64,000 nucleotides of DNA from Bacteroidetes bacterium 47-18 (GCA_001897155.1 MKSF01000013.1:186001-250000); one strand, 5' to 3'; positions 26,685 to 36,626 are shown, counted from the first letter of the stretch. Translations and numbers: made by a program. The notes: generated by a model not told the origin, from the sequence alone.

Positions 26685-27275
26685 ATGAAACAAATCATAT
26701 TGGGTTCCCAGTCACCCAGGAGAAAAGAGCTGCTGCAGCTGGCCGGCATTCCCTGCAGCGTAATCGCAGCCGACATTGACGAAAGCATCCCTGCTTCCCT
26801 GGCACCGCAGGAAGCACCTGTGTACCTGGCCGGCAAGAAAGCCGAGGCCATCCTGCAGCTGGTGAGCGGCACACCGCAGGCGGACGGCATCATCATCACA
26901 TCGGATACCATCGTGGTCTGCGATGATACCATACTCGGCAAGCCCAGGGACGCCGCGCATGCCAGGAGCATGCTGCTGTCGCTTTCGGGAAAGACGCACG
27001 AGGTGATCACCGGCGTCGGCATCCGTCAGTCGGCATCGCACTTTTCCCATACTTCGGTCGTACGTGTTACGTTCAAGCCCCTGACCGGGCCGGAGATCGA
27101 TTATTACATACAGCATTATAAGCCTTACGATAAAGCCGGCTCCTACGCGATACAGGAATGGATAGGCGCCATCGGCATTACGGCCATTGAAGGCGATTAT
27201 TACAGTGTAATGGGACTGCCCGTACAATGGGTGTACAGTATATTGAAAGAAAAGTTTAACTTTACATTATCATAA
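26685..27275 (+). CDS. maf: Maf-family nucleotide pyrophosphatase
   Basis: House-cleaning enzyme predicted to hydrolyse dTTP/UTP and modified nucleotides to monophosphates. The 196-residue protein shows ILGSQSPRRKELL at the N-terminus, TSDTIVVCDDTILGKPRD (catalytic Asp), SGKTHEVITGV, and DKAGSYAIQEWIG with GDYYSVMGLPV. These place it in the YhdE (dTTP/UTP) branch rather than the m7GTP-preferring YceF branch; that assignment is by motif only. Confidence 0.94.
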   Translation: MKQIILGSQSPRRKELLQLAGIPCSVIAADIDESIPASLAPQEAPVYLAGKKAEAILQLVSGTPQADGIIITSDTIVVCDDTILGKPRDAAHARSMLLSLSGKTHEVITGVGIRQSASHFSHTSVVRVTFKPLTGPEIDYYIQHYKPYDKAGSYAIQEWIGAIGITAIEGDYYSVMGLPVQWVYSILKEKFNFTLS

Positions 27276-27308
27276 AATGCTTTCTTTTATTTACTTAAAT
27301 ACAATTAT

Positions 27309-27545
27309 ATGAAAAAACACATCATGACTGCTGCTGCATTACTGTTCACAGTATTGCTGGCGTCCTCCTGCAGCAAAGAGTACACCTGCGAATGCAGCTA
27401 TAATGTACTGAATATGCAGGGTGCTGCCCAGGAGCAGTACACCGTAAGAGGCTCTAAACGAAAAGCGGAAAAAAACTGCAAGGCAAAGGAATCTTCCGTT
27501 TCAGCTATGGGTGTAACTCTTAAAAAAGACTGTGCTCTGTTATAA
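27309..27545 (+). CDS. Small cysteine-containing lipoprotein
   Basis: A 78-residue protein with a signal peptide and lipobox (LLASSC, lipid-modified Cys at residue 21). The mature part is short, basic and has four further cysteines (CECS, NCK, DCA), possibly two disulfides. No family recognised. It begins 33 bp after maf and could share its transcript. A bidirectional terminator follows. Confidence 0.75.
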   Translation: MKKHIMTAAALLFTVLLASSCSKEYTCECSYNVLNMQGAAQEQYTVRGSKRKAEKNCKAKESSVSAMGVTLKKDCALL

Positions 27546-27561
27546 TACTTCTGCACCCCAT

Positions 27562-27597
27562 AAAAAAAAGCTGCCCGGATGCGGGCAGCTTTTTTTA
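27562..27597. terminator. Bidirectional terminator
   Basis: AAAAAAAAGCTGCCCG / CGGGCAGCTTTTTTT with a GATG loop serves both the lipoprotein gene (plus) and the thioredoxin-fold gene (minus), which converge here. Confidence 0.92.
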
Positions 27598-27615
27598 GGG
27601 GGGCGGATCATATAA

Positions 27616-29046
27616 TCAGTGCGTTTGCTGCACTTTCTTTTTCTCCTTGTTGATATGCCATTCCAGCAGGCCCGGCAGGTTTTCGTGACTGATCTTTTTA
27701 CCTATGATCTTTTTGTCCTTATCCAGCAGGTACATGGTCGGGGTACCCATTACATTGTATTTTTCCTTATACTCTTTCGTATTCTTAAAGTCCGCCACAT
27801 TGATCCATTCAGTAGCATGATGCTCTTCCAGGAAGGTCTGGAGTTTGTCCAGCTGACCGTTGGTAGCCACCGCAAATATCTTCACGCCTTTGCCCTTCAG
27901 CTCTTTCTGGTACATCGTATCCAGCGCGGCTATCTCCCTGCGGCAGTTACCGCAATCAATATCCCAGAACAGCACTACCAGGTAATCGGCAGGCACCTGC
28001 AACAGATTCACATCATTATGTGTGAACACGTTCTGCAGCACCAGTCCGGGCGCTGTCTGTCCCAATGAGGTCGGGGATATCTTACCCATGATATCTACAT
28101 ATTCCTTCACGCCGGCCTCGTCCAGCCACGGCGTTTTGCCCTTCATGTGGTAATTCTCCACAAGATGCACGAATACCTCATCCATACCCATTACCTTGCT
28201 GTTGAGCATTTTGTTGGTCAGCCACCGCATCGTAAAGCGGTACAGGTCTTCCGTACCTTCCGTTCTTTTCAGCAGCTCGTCCGCCCTTGCCATTACGGTA
28301 TCTGGGATGGGATACACCAGGTAATCAAAATAAGTTTCCAGCGCGCGCTCATATATCGGGGCGATCAGCAGCCGGTCATCCTTCAGGTCAAAATTATCCC
28401 AGTAATGCCTGCTCAGGTACTCTATCTCGTAAAAGCTGTCCACCGTTTTACCGTCTTCCAGGTAATGCGGACCTTTCGGCGTCTCCGGCTTCAGGAAGGT
28501 TTTATAATATTTGGTGATCAGGAGATTGGGGTGCTTCTTTACCACGTTCTTCCTGTAAGCCTCTATTTCGTCACCTATTTTATCCTGGAGCTGCCGGAGC
28601 TTCGCGGTATCTCCGCCTACTTTGGAGAAGGCCTCATCATAACGTTCCCCTATCCTGCCCAGCTCGAAGTTGATCTCATTATCCTGGCTGCCCTTTACCG
28701 TGCTGTTCACTCTTTTGCCGGTCGTATCCAGGTCGATGGTCATCTTATACCCGTTGTCCAGGAGAAAATCCATGACCTTGGTACGGTTGTTGAAGATGAT
28801 CACGTAAAAGCCGCCGAGTATCTTTTCCCTGGATTCAAATACCACCTTTTTCCTGTTCTTATTATCCAGCATTACCGAGTCCATCTTAAAGACCGTCGGG
28901 AAAGGCTTCCCGTAATAACGTGCCAGGTACACCACATCGCCGGAAACCGGCTCTTTAAAATTAAATTCCACCCGGTACCCTTTCTTTTGCGCAAAGACGT
29001 TAAAGCACGCCGCAAGAAGGGTAAAAATCAATAATATTCTTTTCAT
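27616..29046 (-). CDS. Secreted thioredoxin-fold protein (TlpA/ResA-like with N-terminal DUF4369-type domain)
   Basis: A 476-residue exported protein: signal peptide (MKRILLIFTLLAACFNVFAQ), an N-terminal beta-rich domain (residues ~21-130, of the DUF4369 kind), and a helical middle. A C-terminal thioredoxin-like domain holds the CxxC motif DCGNCRREI (near residue 360) and the cis-Pro stretch MGTPTMYLLDKD. Such proteins reduce or exchange disulfides in the periplasm. The gene stands alone; its substrate is unknown. Confidence 0.9.
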   Translation of the reverse strand: MKRILLIFTLLAACFNVFAQKKGYRVEFNFKEPVSGDVVYLARYYGKPFPTVFKMDSVMLDNKNRKKVVFESREKILGGFYVIIFNNRTKVMDFLLDNGYKMTIDLDTTGKRVNSTVKGSQDNEINFELGRIGERYDEAFSKVGGDTAKLRQLQDKIGDEIEAYRKNVVKKHPNLLITKYYKTFLKPETPKGPHYLEDGKTVDSFYEIEYLSRHYWDNFDLKDDRLLIAPIYERALETYFDYLVYPIPDTVMARADELLKRTEGTEDLYRFTMRWLTNKMLNSKVMGMDEVFVHLVENYHMKGKTPWLDEAGVKEYVDIMGKISPTSLGQTAPGLVLQNVFTHNDVNLLQVPADYLVVLFWDIDCGNCRREIAALDTMYQKELKGKGVKIFAVATNGQLDKLQTFLEEHHATEWINVADFKNTKEYKEKYNVMGTPTMYLLDKDKKIIGKKISHENLPGLLEWHINKEKKKVQQTH

Positions 29047-29173
29047 AATCCTGCTGTTCTGTTTGATCCTTTTATTATTGTATAGTTAAAAAGCGACGAA
29101 TGAAGTTAAGCAAATCAATTTTAAAATTCATATTACCTTTGTGGGTTTAAAATTAAATTAAAAACTTCAAACA

Positions 29174-30586
29174 TTGTCCCGAAAGAATAAAAAGACTGTC
29201 ATTGAATCCATAAGGTTGGGTAATTACGCCGCGGAAGGAAAAACCATTGCTCACACCGAGGATGGCAAGGCACTGTTCGTGGAAGGCGGCGTCCCCGGCG
29301 ACATGGTCAGGGTATTGGTACATAAAAGCAAGAAAAGCTACGCGGAAGGAAAAGTGCTGGAGCTGCTGGAGCCTTCGCCCAACCGTACGGAACCTTTCTG
29401 CGCACATTTCGGCATCTGCGGCGGCTGTAAATGGCAGATGCTCCCTTACGAGCTGCAACTGCAGTACAAGCAGCAGCAGGTAGCCGACCAGTTGTTCCGC
29501 ATAGGTCACCTGGAGCTGCCGGAGATCAGCCCGATAAAAGGCAGCGAGCGCACCCGTTATTACAGGAACAAGCTGGAATTTACCTTCAGCCAGCAGCAGT
29601 ACCTGACCCGCGAGGAGATAGCGGCCTCTGAAGGCGCGGAGATCGCCAGGCAACCGGCACTGGGCTTCCACGCGCCGGGCATGTTCGATAAGGTGGTGGA
29701 TATAGAGACCTGCCACCTGCAGGAAGAGCCTACCAACAGGATCAAAAATTATTTAAGGGCAGAAGCGTTCCGCATGGACCTGCCTTTTTACGATTACAGG
29801 AAGCACGAAGGCTGGCTGCGCAACCTTATAATACGCGTAGCCTCTACCGGCCAGGTAATGGTCAACCTGGTCGTGCAGCATTACCGCGAGGAGCTGCCGC
29901 TGCTGCTGGACGGCATCCTGGAGATCGCCCCGGAGGTCACTTCCCTGCATTACACCCTTAATGACAAGCTGAACGACTCCATTTACGACAGGGATATCGT
30001 ATGCTATTACGGCACACCTTATATAGAAGAGCACCTGGAACATTTCAGGTTCAAGATCTCTCCCAAATCCTTCTTCCAGACCAATACCGAACAGGCTGCG
30101 GAGCTGTACCGGGTAACCCGGGATTTTGCAGGGCTTACAGGCAGCGAAGTGGTGTACGACCTGTATTGCGGTACCGGCAGCATCGGCATTTTCTGCTCTG
30201 AAAAAGCCGGGAGCATCATCGGCATAGAGCTGGTAGAGGATGCCATACTGGACGCAAGGATCAACGCCGAATGGAATAACCTGGACAAATGCCACTATTT
30301 TACCGGCGATGTGGGTAAGATCGTCACCAATGATTTTTATAAAAAGTACGGCAAGCCCGATGTGGTCATTACCGATCCGCCGCGGGCAGGGATGAGCGAA
30401 AAGCTGATAGAGCAGCTGCTGCAGATGCGGGCGCCCCGTATCGTGTATGTGAGCTGCAACCCGGCCACACAGGCCCGTGACCTCGCCCTCCTTACGGATA
30501 TGTACCAGGTCAAAAAGATACAGCCCGTAGATATGTTCCCGCATACGCACCATATAGAAAATGTTGTTTTGCTGGAGCTGAAGTAA
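29174..30586 (+). CDS. rlmD: 23S rRNA (uracil-5-)-methyltransferase RlmD/TrmA family
   Basis: SAM-dependent RNA m5U methyltransferase of 470 residues. A TRAM domain occupies about residues 8-66 (NYAAEGKTIAHTEDGKALFV), followed by the iron-sulfur cysteines C76, C82 and C85 (with a fourth in IETCHLQ). The SAM site (VYDLYCGTGSIGIF) and DPPRAGM follow, then the nucleophilic Cys in IVYVSCNPATQARDL. The start codon is TTG at 29174; TACCTTTG 33 bp upstream could be its -7 box. Whether it modifies U1939, U747 or a tRNA site cannot be fixed from sequence alone. Confidence 0.93.
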   Translation: MSRKNKKTVIESIRLGNYAAEGKTIAHTEDGKALFVEGGVPGDMVRVLVHKSKKSYAEGKVLELLEPSPNRTEPFCAHFGICGGCKWQMLPYELQLQYKQQQVADQLFRIGHLELPEISPIKGSERTRYYRNKLEFTFSQQQYLTREEIAASEGAEIARQPALGFHAPGMFDKVVDIETCHLQEEPTNRIKNYLRAEAFRMDLPFYDYRKHEGWLRNLIIRVASTGQVMVNLVVQHYREELPLLLDGILEIAPEVTSLHYTLNDKLNDSIYDRDIVCYYGTPYIEEHLEHFRFKISPKSFFQTNTEQAAELYRVTRDFAGLTGSEVVYDLYCGTGSIGIFCSEKAGSIIGIELVEDAILDARINAEWNNLDKCHYFTGDVGKIVTNDFYKKYGKPDVVITDPPRAGMSEKLIEQLLQMRAPRIVYVSCNPATQARDLALLTDMYQVKKIQPVDMFPHTHHIENVVLLELK

Positions 30587-30658
30587 GCACCAGTGCAAGC
30601 GGCCGGAAAGGTCAGGCCGACCTTATATATATAATAATACACTTATCAATAGATACTG

Positions 30659-30747
30659 CTTGTCACCTGGAGCCTGCCGAAATGTGACAGGTATGGATCA
30701 ACCACCCTGTCAATATCCCGGCTTAGCTCCATATGACAGGGTGGTTT
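30659..30747. repeat. Dispersed intergenic two-hairpin repeat, copy B
   Basis: Partner of the repeat at 21289-21387. The first hairpin has CTTGTCAC (30659-30666) pairing with GTGACAGG (30684-30691). The second has ACCACCCTGTCAATAT (30701-30716) pairing with ATATGACAGGGTGGT (30731-30745). Both copies share GGAGCCTGnCG, AAATGTG and GCTCCATATGACAGGG. It lies in the gap between rlmD and smc. Confidence 0.75.
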
Positions 30748-30889
30748 GCTTTTCAGAAAGCCACTTTATAAGGAATAATGTACACCGGGAATGCGCCGCG
30801 CCTTCATATAATTATCCCCTTCCATATGAATACCTGAAAGCTGTACCATTTTTTTGTATTTTTGAGCATCGTTTTTATAAAAATAGATC

Positions 30890-33800
30890 GTGAAGCTAAA
30901 ATCACTGGAAATAAAAGGGTTCAAATCCTTTGCAGATAAAACACAGGTCATCCTGGACAATCCCATTACCGGCATTGTAGGACCTAACGGGTGCGGCAAG
31001 TCCAATATCATAGACGCTATCCGCTGGGTGATCGGTGAGCATAAGATAAAATCGCTGCGAAGCGACAACCTGCTGGACCTCATCTTCAACGGCTCCAAAA
31101 GCCGCTCCTCTTCCGGTATGGCGGAGGTGTCGCTGACATTTGAGAACACCCGCAATCTCCTGCCTACGGAATTCACCACCGTTACCATCACGCGTAAATT
31201 CTACCGTACAGGCGAGAGCGAATACCGGCTGAATGATGTGACGTGCCGCCTGAAGGACATTCACAACCTCTTCCTGGATACGGGCGTCAGCAACGACTCC
31301 TACGCGATCATAGAGCTGGGTATGGTGGATGATATCATCAAGGATAAGGACGGCAGTAGGCGCAGGATGCTGGAGCAGGCAGCAGGCATCTCCATATACA
31401 AGACCAGGAAGAAGGAAGCCAAGCAAAAGCTGGACGCCACGATGCAGGACATTGCCCGCATCGATGACCTGCTCTTCGAGATCGGCAATAACCTGAGAAC
31501 CCTAGAAAGCCAGGCCAGGAAAGCTGAAAAGTATATACAGATCAAGAAAGAGTACAAGGAGATCAGCATGGAGCTGGCCAAATCGTCCCTGAGCGCTTTC
31601 AATGAGCGGTACAAGACGCTGAACGAACAGCTGGAAACGGAGCAGGATAAAAAGCTGAGGATAGAAACGGAAATATCCGGCGACGAGGCGGAAATTGAAG
31701 CCAATAAGCTGCAGCTGGTGGAAAAGGAACAGGACCTGGCGCTGTCACAGCGGAAGTTCAATGAACTGCTGAACAGCATACGCCACCTGGAAAGCGAGAA
31801 GAAGCTGGCTTCCCAGCGCCTGGATTACCTGCAGGAACGCGAAAAGAACCTCCACCTCTCCATACAGCATGCCAGCCAGCAAATAGAGCATATCACGGCC
31901 AATATGGAGCAGGGCATAGATTATATCTCCGCTGAGGAGGATATGCTGGAAGAGCTGAAGGACAAGCAGGAAACCCTCAGGGACCTGCTGGCAGAGAAGC
32001 GGGAAGGCTACGAGGAGAAACGGCGCAGCCTGGATGAAAGCAAATCCGGGATCAACGCGGTGCAGAAGGAGCAGTTCGAGCTGGAGAAAAAGGTAGCGGT
32101 ATCCGATACCTCTATCTTCAACCTGCAACGCACCATCCAGCAACTGAACGATGAAAAGTCCAGGAACGCTTCCCAGATAGACGCCTTTAAAATACAACTG
32201 GAAAATACCGAATCGCTGCTGGCAGAAAAGCAGGATGCCCTGCAGGAGCTGATGGAACGCCAGGAGGACCTGAAGGAAAAGATACTGGAAACCCAGGAAG
32301 CCCTGGAAGCACAGCGCAGCCTGCTGGTGGAAGCCAACAGGAAGCTGGATGCGAAAAGGAATGAATATAAGCTGCTGAAATCGCTGGTGGACAGCCTGGA
32401 AGGCTACCCCGAAAGCATCAAATTCCTGAAGAAGAACAGCGAGTGGCAGAACGATGCCCCTTTATTGTCGGACGTATTCGTGGTGCAGCCTGAATACCGG
32501 ACCGCGCTGGAAAATGTGCTGGACAGCTACCTCAACTATTATATCGTAGATACTTACCAGGACGCCCTGGATGCCATCCGCCTGCTGGATAAGCACCAGA
32601 AAGGAAAGGCCAATTTCTTTATACTGGACCAGTTCAGCACCGCGCCGGCGCCGGCCGGCAATGCCTACGCGCAGACCACGCCGGCACTGGATGTGGTCAA
32701 AGTGGAAGATAAATATAAAAACCTGGCCGCCTACTTACTGTCGCACGTATATGTGGCGGAGGATGAGACCGTATTGCAGGAGACCGCCGTACAGCATAAG
32801 GATATCATCATTGCCCGGCAGGGTAACGTGATCAAGGGAACCTACAGCATCGGCGGCGGCAGCGTGGGCGTCTTTGAAGGCAATAAAATAGGCCGTTCCA
32901 AGAACCTGGAGCTGCTGACGGAAGAGATAGCTGCCGTGGAGCGATCCGCCGCTGCCATACAGGCCGGCATACAGCAGATACAAATGGACCTGGCAGGCTA
33001 CAGCCAGTCGCTGCTGGATAAGGAGATAGAGAAATGCAGGAACGAGATCAATGCCCTGCAGAACGAATCCTTCCAGGTAAAGAACCGGATGGAGCACTTC
33101 GGGCAGATGGACCAGAACAATGTGCTGAAGATAGCCGACCTGGAGCAGCAGCTGCAGGATATTACAGAACAGACGGCCGATGCCAGGCTGTCGCTGGAAG
33201 AGGTGAATGCACAGATAGATGAGCTGCTGGCCACCATTAAGACCCGGGAACAGGATTTTGCCGCCACAGAGCAGGATTACAATATGGTATCCAGGGATTT
33301 CAACGACCTGAACATTTCCGTTACCCGGCAGCATAGCAAGGTGGAGAACCTTAAGCAGGAGGTCAATTTCCGCAAGCAGCAGATCTTCGACCTGGAACAG
33401 CAGGCCGTGAGCTTCAACCAGCAGTTGCAGGAAGTGGCCGGGCAGATCAGCGAGGCCAACGGCAAGCTGCACTTCGGTGATAATGAGCTGTACGAATTGC
33501 TGCAGAAGAAAGAGAAGGATGAGAAATTACTGAATGAAAAAGATAAGGCCTATTACGAGTTCCGTAATGCCATCACCGAGCACGAGAATAAGATAAGCAG
33601 GCAGCGCCGGGAACGTGACCAGGCCGAAGCGCTGCTCAGCGGCATCCGCGAAAAGCTGGGCGAGATGAAGCTGGCCGTGGCCGGGATGAAAGAACGCCTG
33701 TTCGTGGAATTCCGGATAGAGCTGGACGATATACTGGAAGAGGAACGTACTACCGAGCTGACGGAAGAAGAGCTGAACGCGGAGGTGGAACGTTTGAAAA

Positions 33801-34423
33801 AGCGCCTGGATAATATGGGCGAGGTCAACCCTACGGCGATAGAAGCGTATAACGAGATGAAGGTGCGCTATGACTTCATCGTGGACCAGAAGAATGACCT
33901 GCTGGAAGCCCGCGATACCCTGATGGCCACCATAGAGGAAGTGGAGCAGACAGCCAATGCCAAGTTCAAGGAAACCTTTGACCTGGTAAGGGAGAATTTC
34001 GTGCAGGTGTTCAAGGCCCTGTTCACGGAGGATGACAATGCCGACCTGCGCTTGACCGACCCGGACAACGTAGCGGACAGCGGGATAGAGATCTATGCCC
34101 AGCCTAAAGGAAAACGCCCCAGCACGCTGACCCAGCTCTCCGGGGGAGAGAAGACGCTTACCTCTACGGCGTTCCTGTTCGCGATCTACCTGATCAAGCC
34201 GGCGCCGTTCTGTATCCTGGATGAGGTGGACGCGCCGCTGGACGATGCGAACGTGGGCAAGTTCACCCAGATGATCCGCAAGTTCAGTGACAACTCCCAG
34301 TTCATCATCGTAACGCATAACAAGCAGACAATGGCCTCCGTGGATGTGATCTATGGTGTGACCATGCAGGAAGCCGGTGTGAGCAAGATCGTACCGGTCG
34401 ATTTCAGGAGCCTGGAAGGGTAA
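30890..34423 (+). CDS. smc: Chromosome segregation ATPase SMC
   Basis: Condensin-type ATPase that organises and separates chromosomes with ScpA and ScpB. The 1177-residue protein has the complete plan: Walker A GPNGCGKSN (residues 31-39), a long coiled coil, the hinge (~500-670), a second coiled coil, then the signature LSGGEKTLT and Walker B FCILDEVDAPLDD near the C-terminus. The start is GTG at 30890, immediately before KLKSLEIKGFKSFAD, where the family begins. TATTTTTG 25 bp upstream may be its -7 box. scpA and scpB are not in the window. Confidence 0.98.
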   Translation: MKLKSLEIKGFKSFADKTQVILDNPITGIVGPNGCGKSNIIDAIRWVIGEHKIKSLRSDNLLDLIFNGSKSRSSSGMAEVSLTFENTRNLLPTEFTTVTITRKFYRTGESEYRLNDVTCRLKDIHNLFLDTGVSNDSYAIIELGMVDDIIKDKDGSRRRMLEQAAGISIYKTRKKEAKQKLDATMQDIARIDDLLFEIGNNLRTLESQARKAEKYIQIKKEYKEISMELAKSSLSAFNERYKTLNEQLETEQDKKLRIETEISGDEAEIEANKLQLVEKEQDLALSQRKFNELLNSIRHLESEKKLASQRLDYLQEREKNLHLSIQHASQQIEHITANMEQGIDYISAEEDMLEELKDKQETLRDLLAEKREGYEEKRRSLDESKSGINAVQKEQFELEKKVAVSDTSIFNLQRTIQQLNDEKSRNASQIDAFKIQLENTESLLAEKQDALQELMERQEDLKEKILETQEALEAQRSLLVEANRKLDAKRNEYKLLKSLVDSLEGYPESIKFLKKNSEWQNDAPLLSDVFVVQPEYRTALENVLDSYLNYYIVDTYQDALDAIRLLDKHQKGKANFFILDQFSTAPAPAGNAYAQTTPALDVVKVEDKYKNLAAYLLSHVYVAEDETVLQETAVQHKDIIIARQGNVIKGTYSIGGGSVGVFEGNKIGRSKNLELLTEEIAAVERSAAAIQAGIQQIQMDLAGYSQSLLDKEIEKCRNEINALQNESFQVKNRMEHFGQMDQNNVLKIADLEQQLQDITEQTADARLSLEEVNAQIDELLATIKTREQDFAATEQDYNMVSRDFNDLNISVTRQHSKVENLKQEVNFRKQQIFDLEQQAVSFNQQLQEVAGQISEANGKLHFGDNELYELLQKKEKDEKLLNEKDKAYYEFRNAITEHENKISRQRRERDQAEALLSGIREKLGEMKLAVAGMKERLFVEFRIELDDILEEERTTELTEEELNAEVERLKKRLDNMGEVNPTAIEAYNEMKVRYDFIVDQKNDLLEARDTLMATIEEVEQTANAKFKETFDLVRENFVQVFKALFTEDDNADLRLTDPDNVADSGIEIYAQPKGKRPSTLTQLSGGEKTLTSTAFLFAIYLIKPAPFCILDEVDAPLDDANVGKFTQMIRKFSDNSQFIIVTHNKQTMASVDVIYGVTMQEAGVSKIVPVDFRSLEG

Positions 34424-34445
34424 CAATATATATCTGCATTGATAT

Positions 34446-34480
34446 AAAAATCCCCTGTAACGGTGTTACAGGGGATTTTT
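34446..34480. terminator. Bidirectional terminator between smc and the DUF4412 gene
   Basis: Perfect 16-bp arms AAAAATCCCCTGTAAC / GTTACAGGGGATTTTT with a GGT loop, T runs in both directions. Confidence 0.93.
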
Positions 34481-34502
34481 CTTGTATTCAGGAGCCGGTA
34501 CT

Positions 34503-35162
34503 CTACCTGCCGCCCATTTCGTTCAGGTCATCCGCGCTCATTTCTTCATAGCCCGACGGGATCGCCATACTGAAAAGCTCTTTCTTATTGGATTTGCCCA
34601 GGCCTTTCTGTACCTCTGAAGCGGTACCGACCAGGCTCATACCCATCACCGAAGCCTCGAATTCCAGCGGGAAGCCCGGGATCTCCTCGTTGACATATTG
34701 CATTCCATCCTTGGCAGCAATCAGATCATTGGTGGTCCAGATATTGACCACCGTCTCATCGGTAGTAACAATATACTTGACGCATTTATAGCCGGCAATG
34801 GTTTTGGTCTCACCGGTCTTTTTGATAGCAGGCTTCTTAACATCTATATTTTTCAGGTCGTCCGCATTCATTTTAATAGCTTTCTGACCCATCATTCCGC
34901 CCATCAGCACCAGGCTTTCCTTTGATTTGACATCCGCTATGGTAGTGACTTCCATCATCCCGCCCATAGACAGCTCCACACGATTGAATTCCGGGGAGAA
35001 ATACATGATCATCTTAGACCCCTGCAATATACCTATCTGTGACTGCACCTGCGGATCATCACTGTTGAATTGCATATTGAATGTTACCTTGCCTTCCTTG
35101 ACCTGTCCCAATGCAACCATCACACATAACAGGGAGGCGAGTAAAGAAAATACTTTTTTCAT
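34503..35162 (-). CDS. Secreted DUF4412-type protein
   Basis: A 219-residue exported protein with signal peptide (MKKVFSLLASLLCVMVALGQ). The mature beta-rich, Met-rich domain (KEGKVTFNMQFNSDDPQ, KTIAGYKCVKYIVTTDE, IPGFPLEFEASVMGM) matches DUF4412, a family of periplasmic or surface proteins of unknown function resembling LolA/LppX-like folds. That fold remark is general family knowledge rather than something seen here. It converges on smc with a shared terminator. Confidence 0.85.
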   Translation of the reverse strand: MKKVFSLLASLLCVMVALGQVKEGKVTFNMQFNSDDPQVQSQIGILQGSKMIMYFSPEFNRVELSMGGMMEVTTIADVKSKESLVLMGGMMGQKAIKMNADDLKNIDVKKPAIKKTGETKTIAGYKCVKYIVTTDETVVNIWTTNDLIAAKDGMQYVNEEIPGFPLEFEASVMGMSLVGTASEVQKGLGKSNKKELFSMAIPSGYEEMSADDLNEMGGR

Positions 35163-35294
35163 ATATAAGCGTTTAGTGAGGTGCTAAAATACGTTATTTA
35201 TCAAAACGCGCCTAAAGTTGGCAGGCATTTTAATTGATCGGGAAGCCCGGTGCAATGTTAACAGTTCACACGATTTACAGGACCGGCGATCTTA

Positions 35295-35735
35295 TTACCA
35301 TTCCCTCCAGGGTTCCGTTATATCCTCATCAGGCGTATTATATCCTTTCCTGGCGGAGGCGTTGATAATGATCGTTGCTATCTGTTCCCTTTCCTCCGTT
35401 TCGATAAGCTGTCCATCACATTTTTCATTCAGGGCATTTAATTCCAGGATAGCAGCCTTAACTACTTCCATCCCCTGCGCGACAGCAGCGGAACGGTCCA
35501 TCTGTTCCAGGTACCGGGTAATTATAGCAGCACACCTGCGGACATCTTTCTGGCCGTAAGAAGGATTAGCCCGCCGCATATACGAGAGCATAGATTGTTC
35601 CAGTTCCCTGACCTGCCGGAGCAGGACGGAATCTGCCGTATACCCGGCCTGCGGACTATTGCCGGTTCCTGGCGTGCAGGATGCTACAGCCATTAAAACC
35701 GCTATCGAAATAAAAGTGGTCCGGAAGTATCGCAT
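35295..35735 (-). CDS. Putative lipoprotein
   Basis: A 146-residue protein from the ATG at 35735, with a signal sequence and lipobox MAVASC (lipid-modified Cys at residue 20). The mature part is mostly helical and hydrophilic (LLRQVRELEQSMLSYMRRANPSY and similar), with two further cysteines. An ATG at 35765 would add ten polar residues ahead of the signal. No family recognised and no functional context. Confidence 0.72.
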   Translation of the reverse strand: MRYFRTTFISIAVLMAVASCTPGTGNSPQAGYTADSVLLRQVRELEQSMLSYMRRANPSYGQKDVRRCAAIITRYLEQMDRSAAVAQGMEVVKAAILELNALNEKCDGQLIETEEREQIATIIINASARKGYNTPDEDITEPWREW

Positions 35736-35893
35736 ATGAATTGGGATGTGCTGTTTTTTTTCCAAAATTATTCAAAAAAAGTCATAGCCTTCTCTAAGAA
35801 GTCCCTGAAAATGTCCGTTCATGATTATAGCGTACGTTGAAATCTTATTATTGATTACCGGTAAAATTTAATTTTCACAACCAAAGAAATATT

Positions 35894-36550
35894 ATGAAAG
35901 TTCCATATTCTACAACCATAATGATGGTCTTCAGCCTCGCCCTGCAACTGCTGGCAGCCGGGAACGTACAGGCACAACGTATAGAGGTCGCGGACCTGGA
36001 TACTTCTTCCTTCCCGGCCAGGCTGCATATCGTGGTCAGCAAGCCCGACATACAATTCAGCGGACTCCGGTATGATACATTCCCGGGCGCCGGCAATAAG
36101 CAGGTCATAAAGTTCTCCTTCCAGGGCTGCGGGATCGCTAATGTGATCACCTACCTTGATACGGTCATTGATATCCCGGCCGCGATGCCCTATACGCTCC
36201 AGGTATATACGATCTGGGAGCCGGTCAAGCCCTGCGCGTATCCCACGGAGTCCCTGTGGACAGATTCCCTGACCATCGTGACCCATACGCCGACAGGTAT
36301 CCCCGGCATCCCTGATGCGGACAGCCGGTTCAGCATCTATCCCGTACCTTCCAATGGCCTTATCAGCCTGGGGTACGAAAAAAGCATAAAAGTGACCAGT
36401 ATACGCCTTACGGATGTGCTGGGCAGGGAGGCTGCAGCTTTTCAGCCGGAAGCTACCACACTGGATACCAGCCGGCTTGCAAAAGGCGTGTACCTGCTGC
36501 ACATAAGCTCCACGGCAGGCGTACTCACCAGGAAAATCGTGCTGGAATAA
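35894..36550 (+). CDS. Small secreted protein with type IX type A sorting domain
   Basis: A 218-residue protein. It has a signal peptide ending VQAQ (about residue 28), a ~110-residue beta-rich domain, and a C-terminal type A sorting domain (residues ~140-218). The domain starts FSIYPVPSNGLISLGYEK, continues SIRLTDVLGREAA, and ends LAKGVYLLHISS...KIVLE. It should be exported by the type IX system and cut by a PorU sortase such as the one at 13882. The function of the N-terminal domain is unknown. Confidence 0.87.
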   Translation: MKVPYSTTIMMVFSLALQLLAAGNVQAQRIEVADLDTSSFPARLHIVVSKPDIQFSGLRYDTFPGAGNKQVIKFSFQGCGIANVITYLDTVIDIPAAMPYTLQVYTIWEPVKPCAYPTESLWTDSLTIVTHTPTGIPGIPDADSRFSIYPVPSNGLISLGYEKSIKVTSIRLTDVLGREAAAFQPEATTLDTSRLAKGVYLLHISSTAGVLTRKIVLE

Positions 36551-36626
36551 CAAATAGCAGCATCAGCACGGCAGCATATCGTAATTTTAGGTGCAGCAAC
36601 TATTGACCTTCTAAAACAAACAGCAT

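Noticed and set aside
33527-34426. A 299-codon minus-strand frame opposite the 3' end of smc
   Set aside because: It lies entirely under the SMC head domain with its signature and Walker B motifs; high-GC third positions create the open antisense frame.
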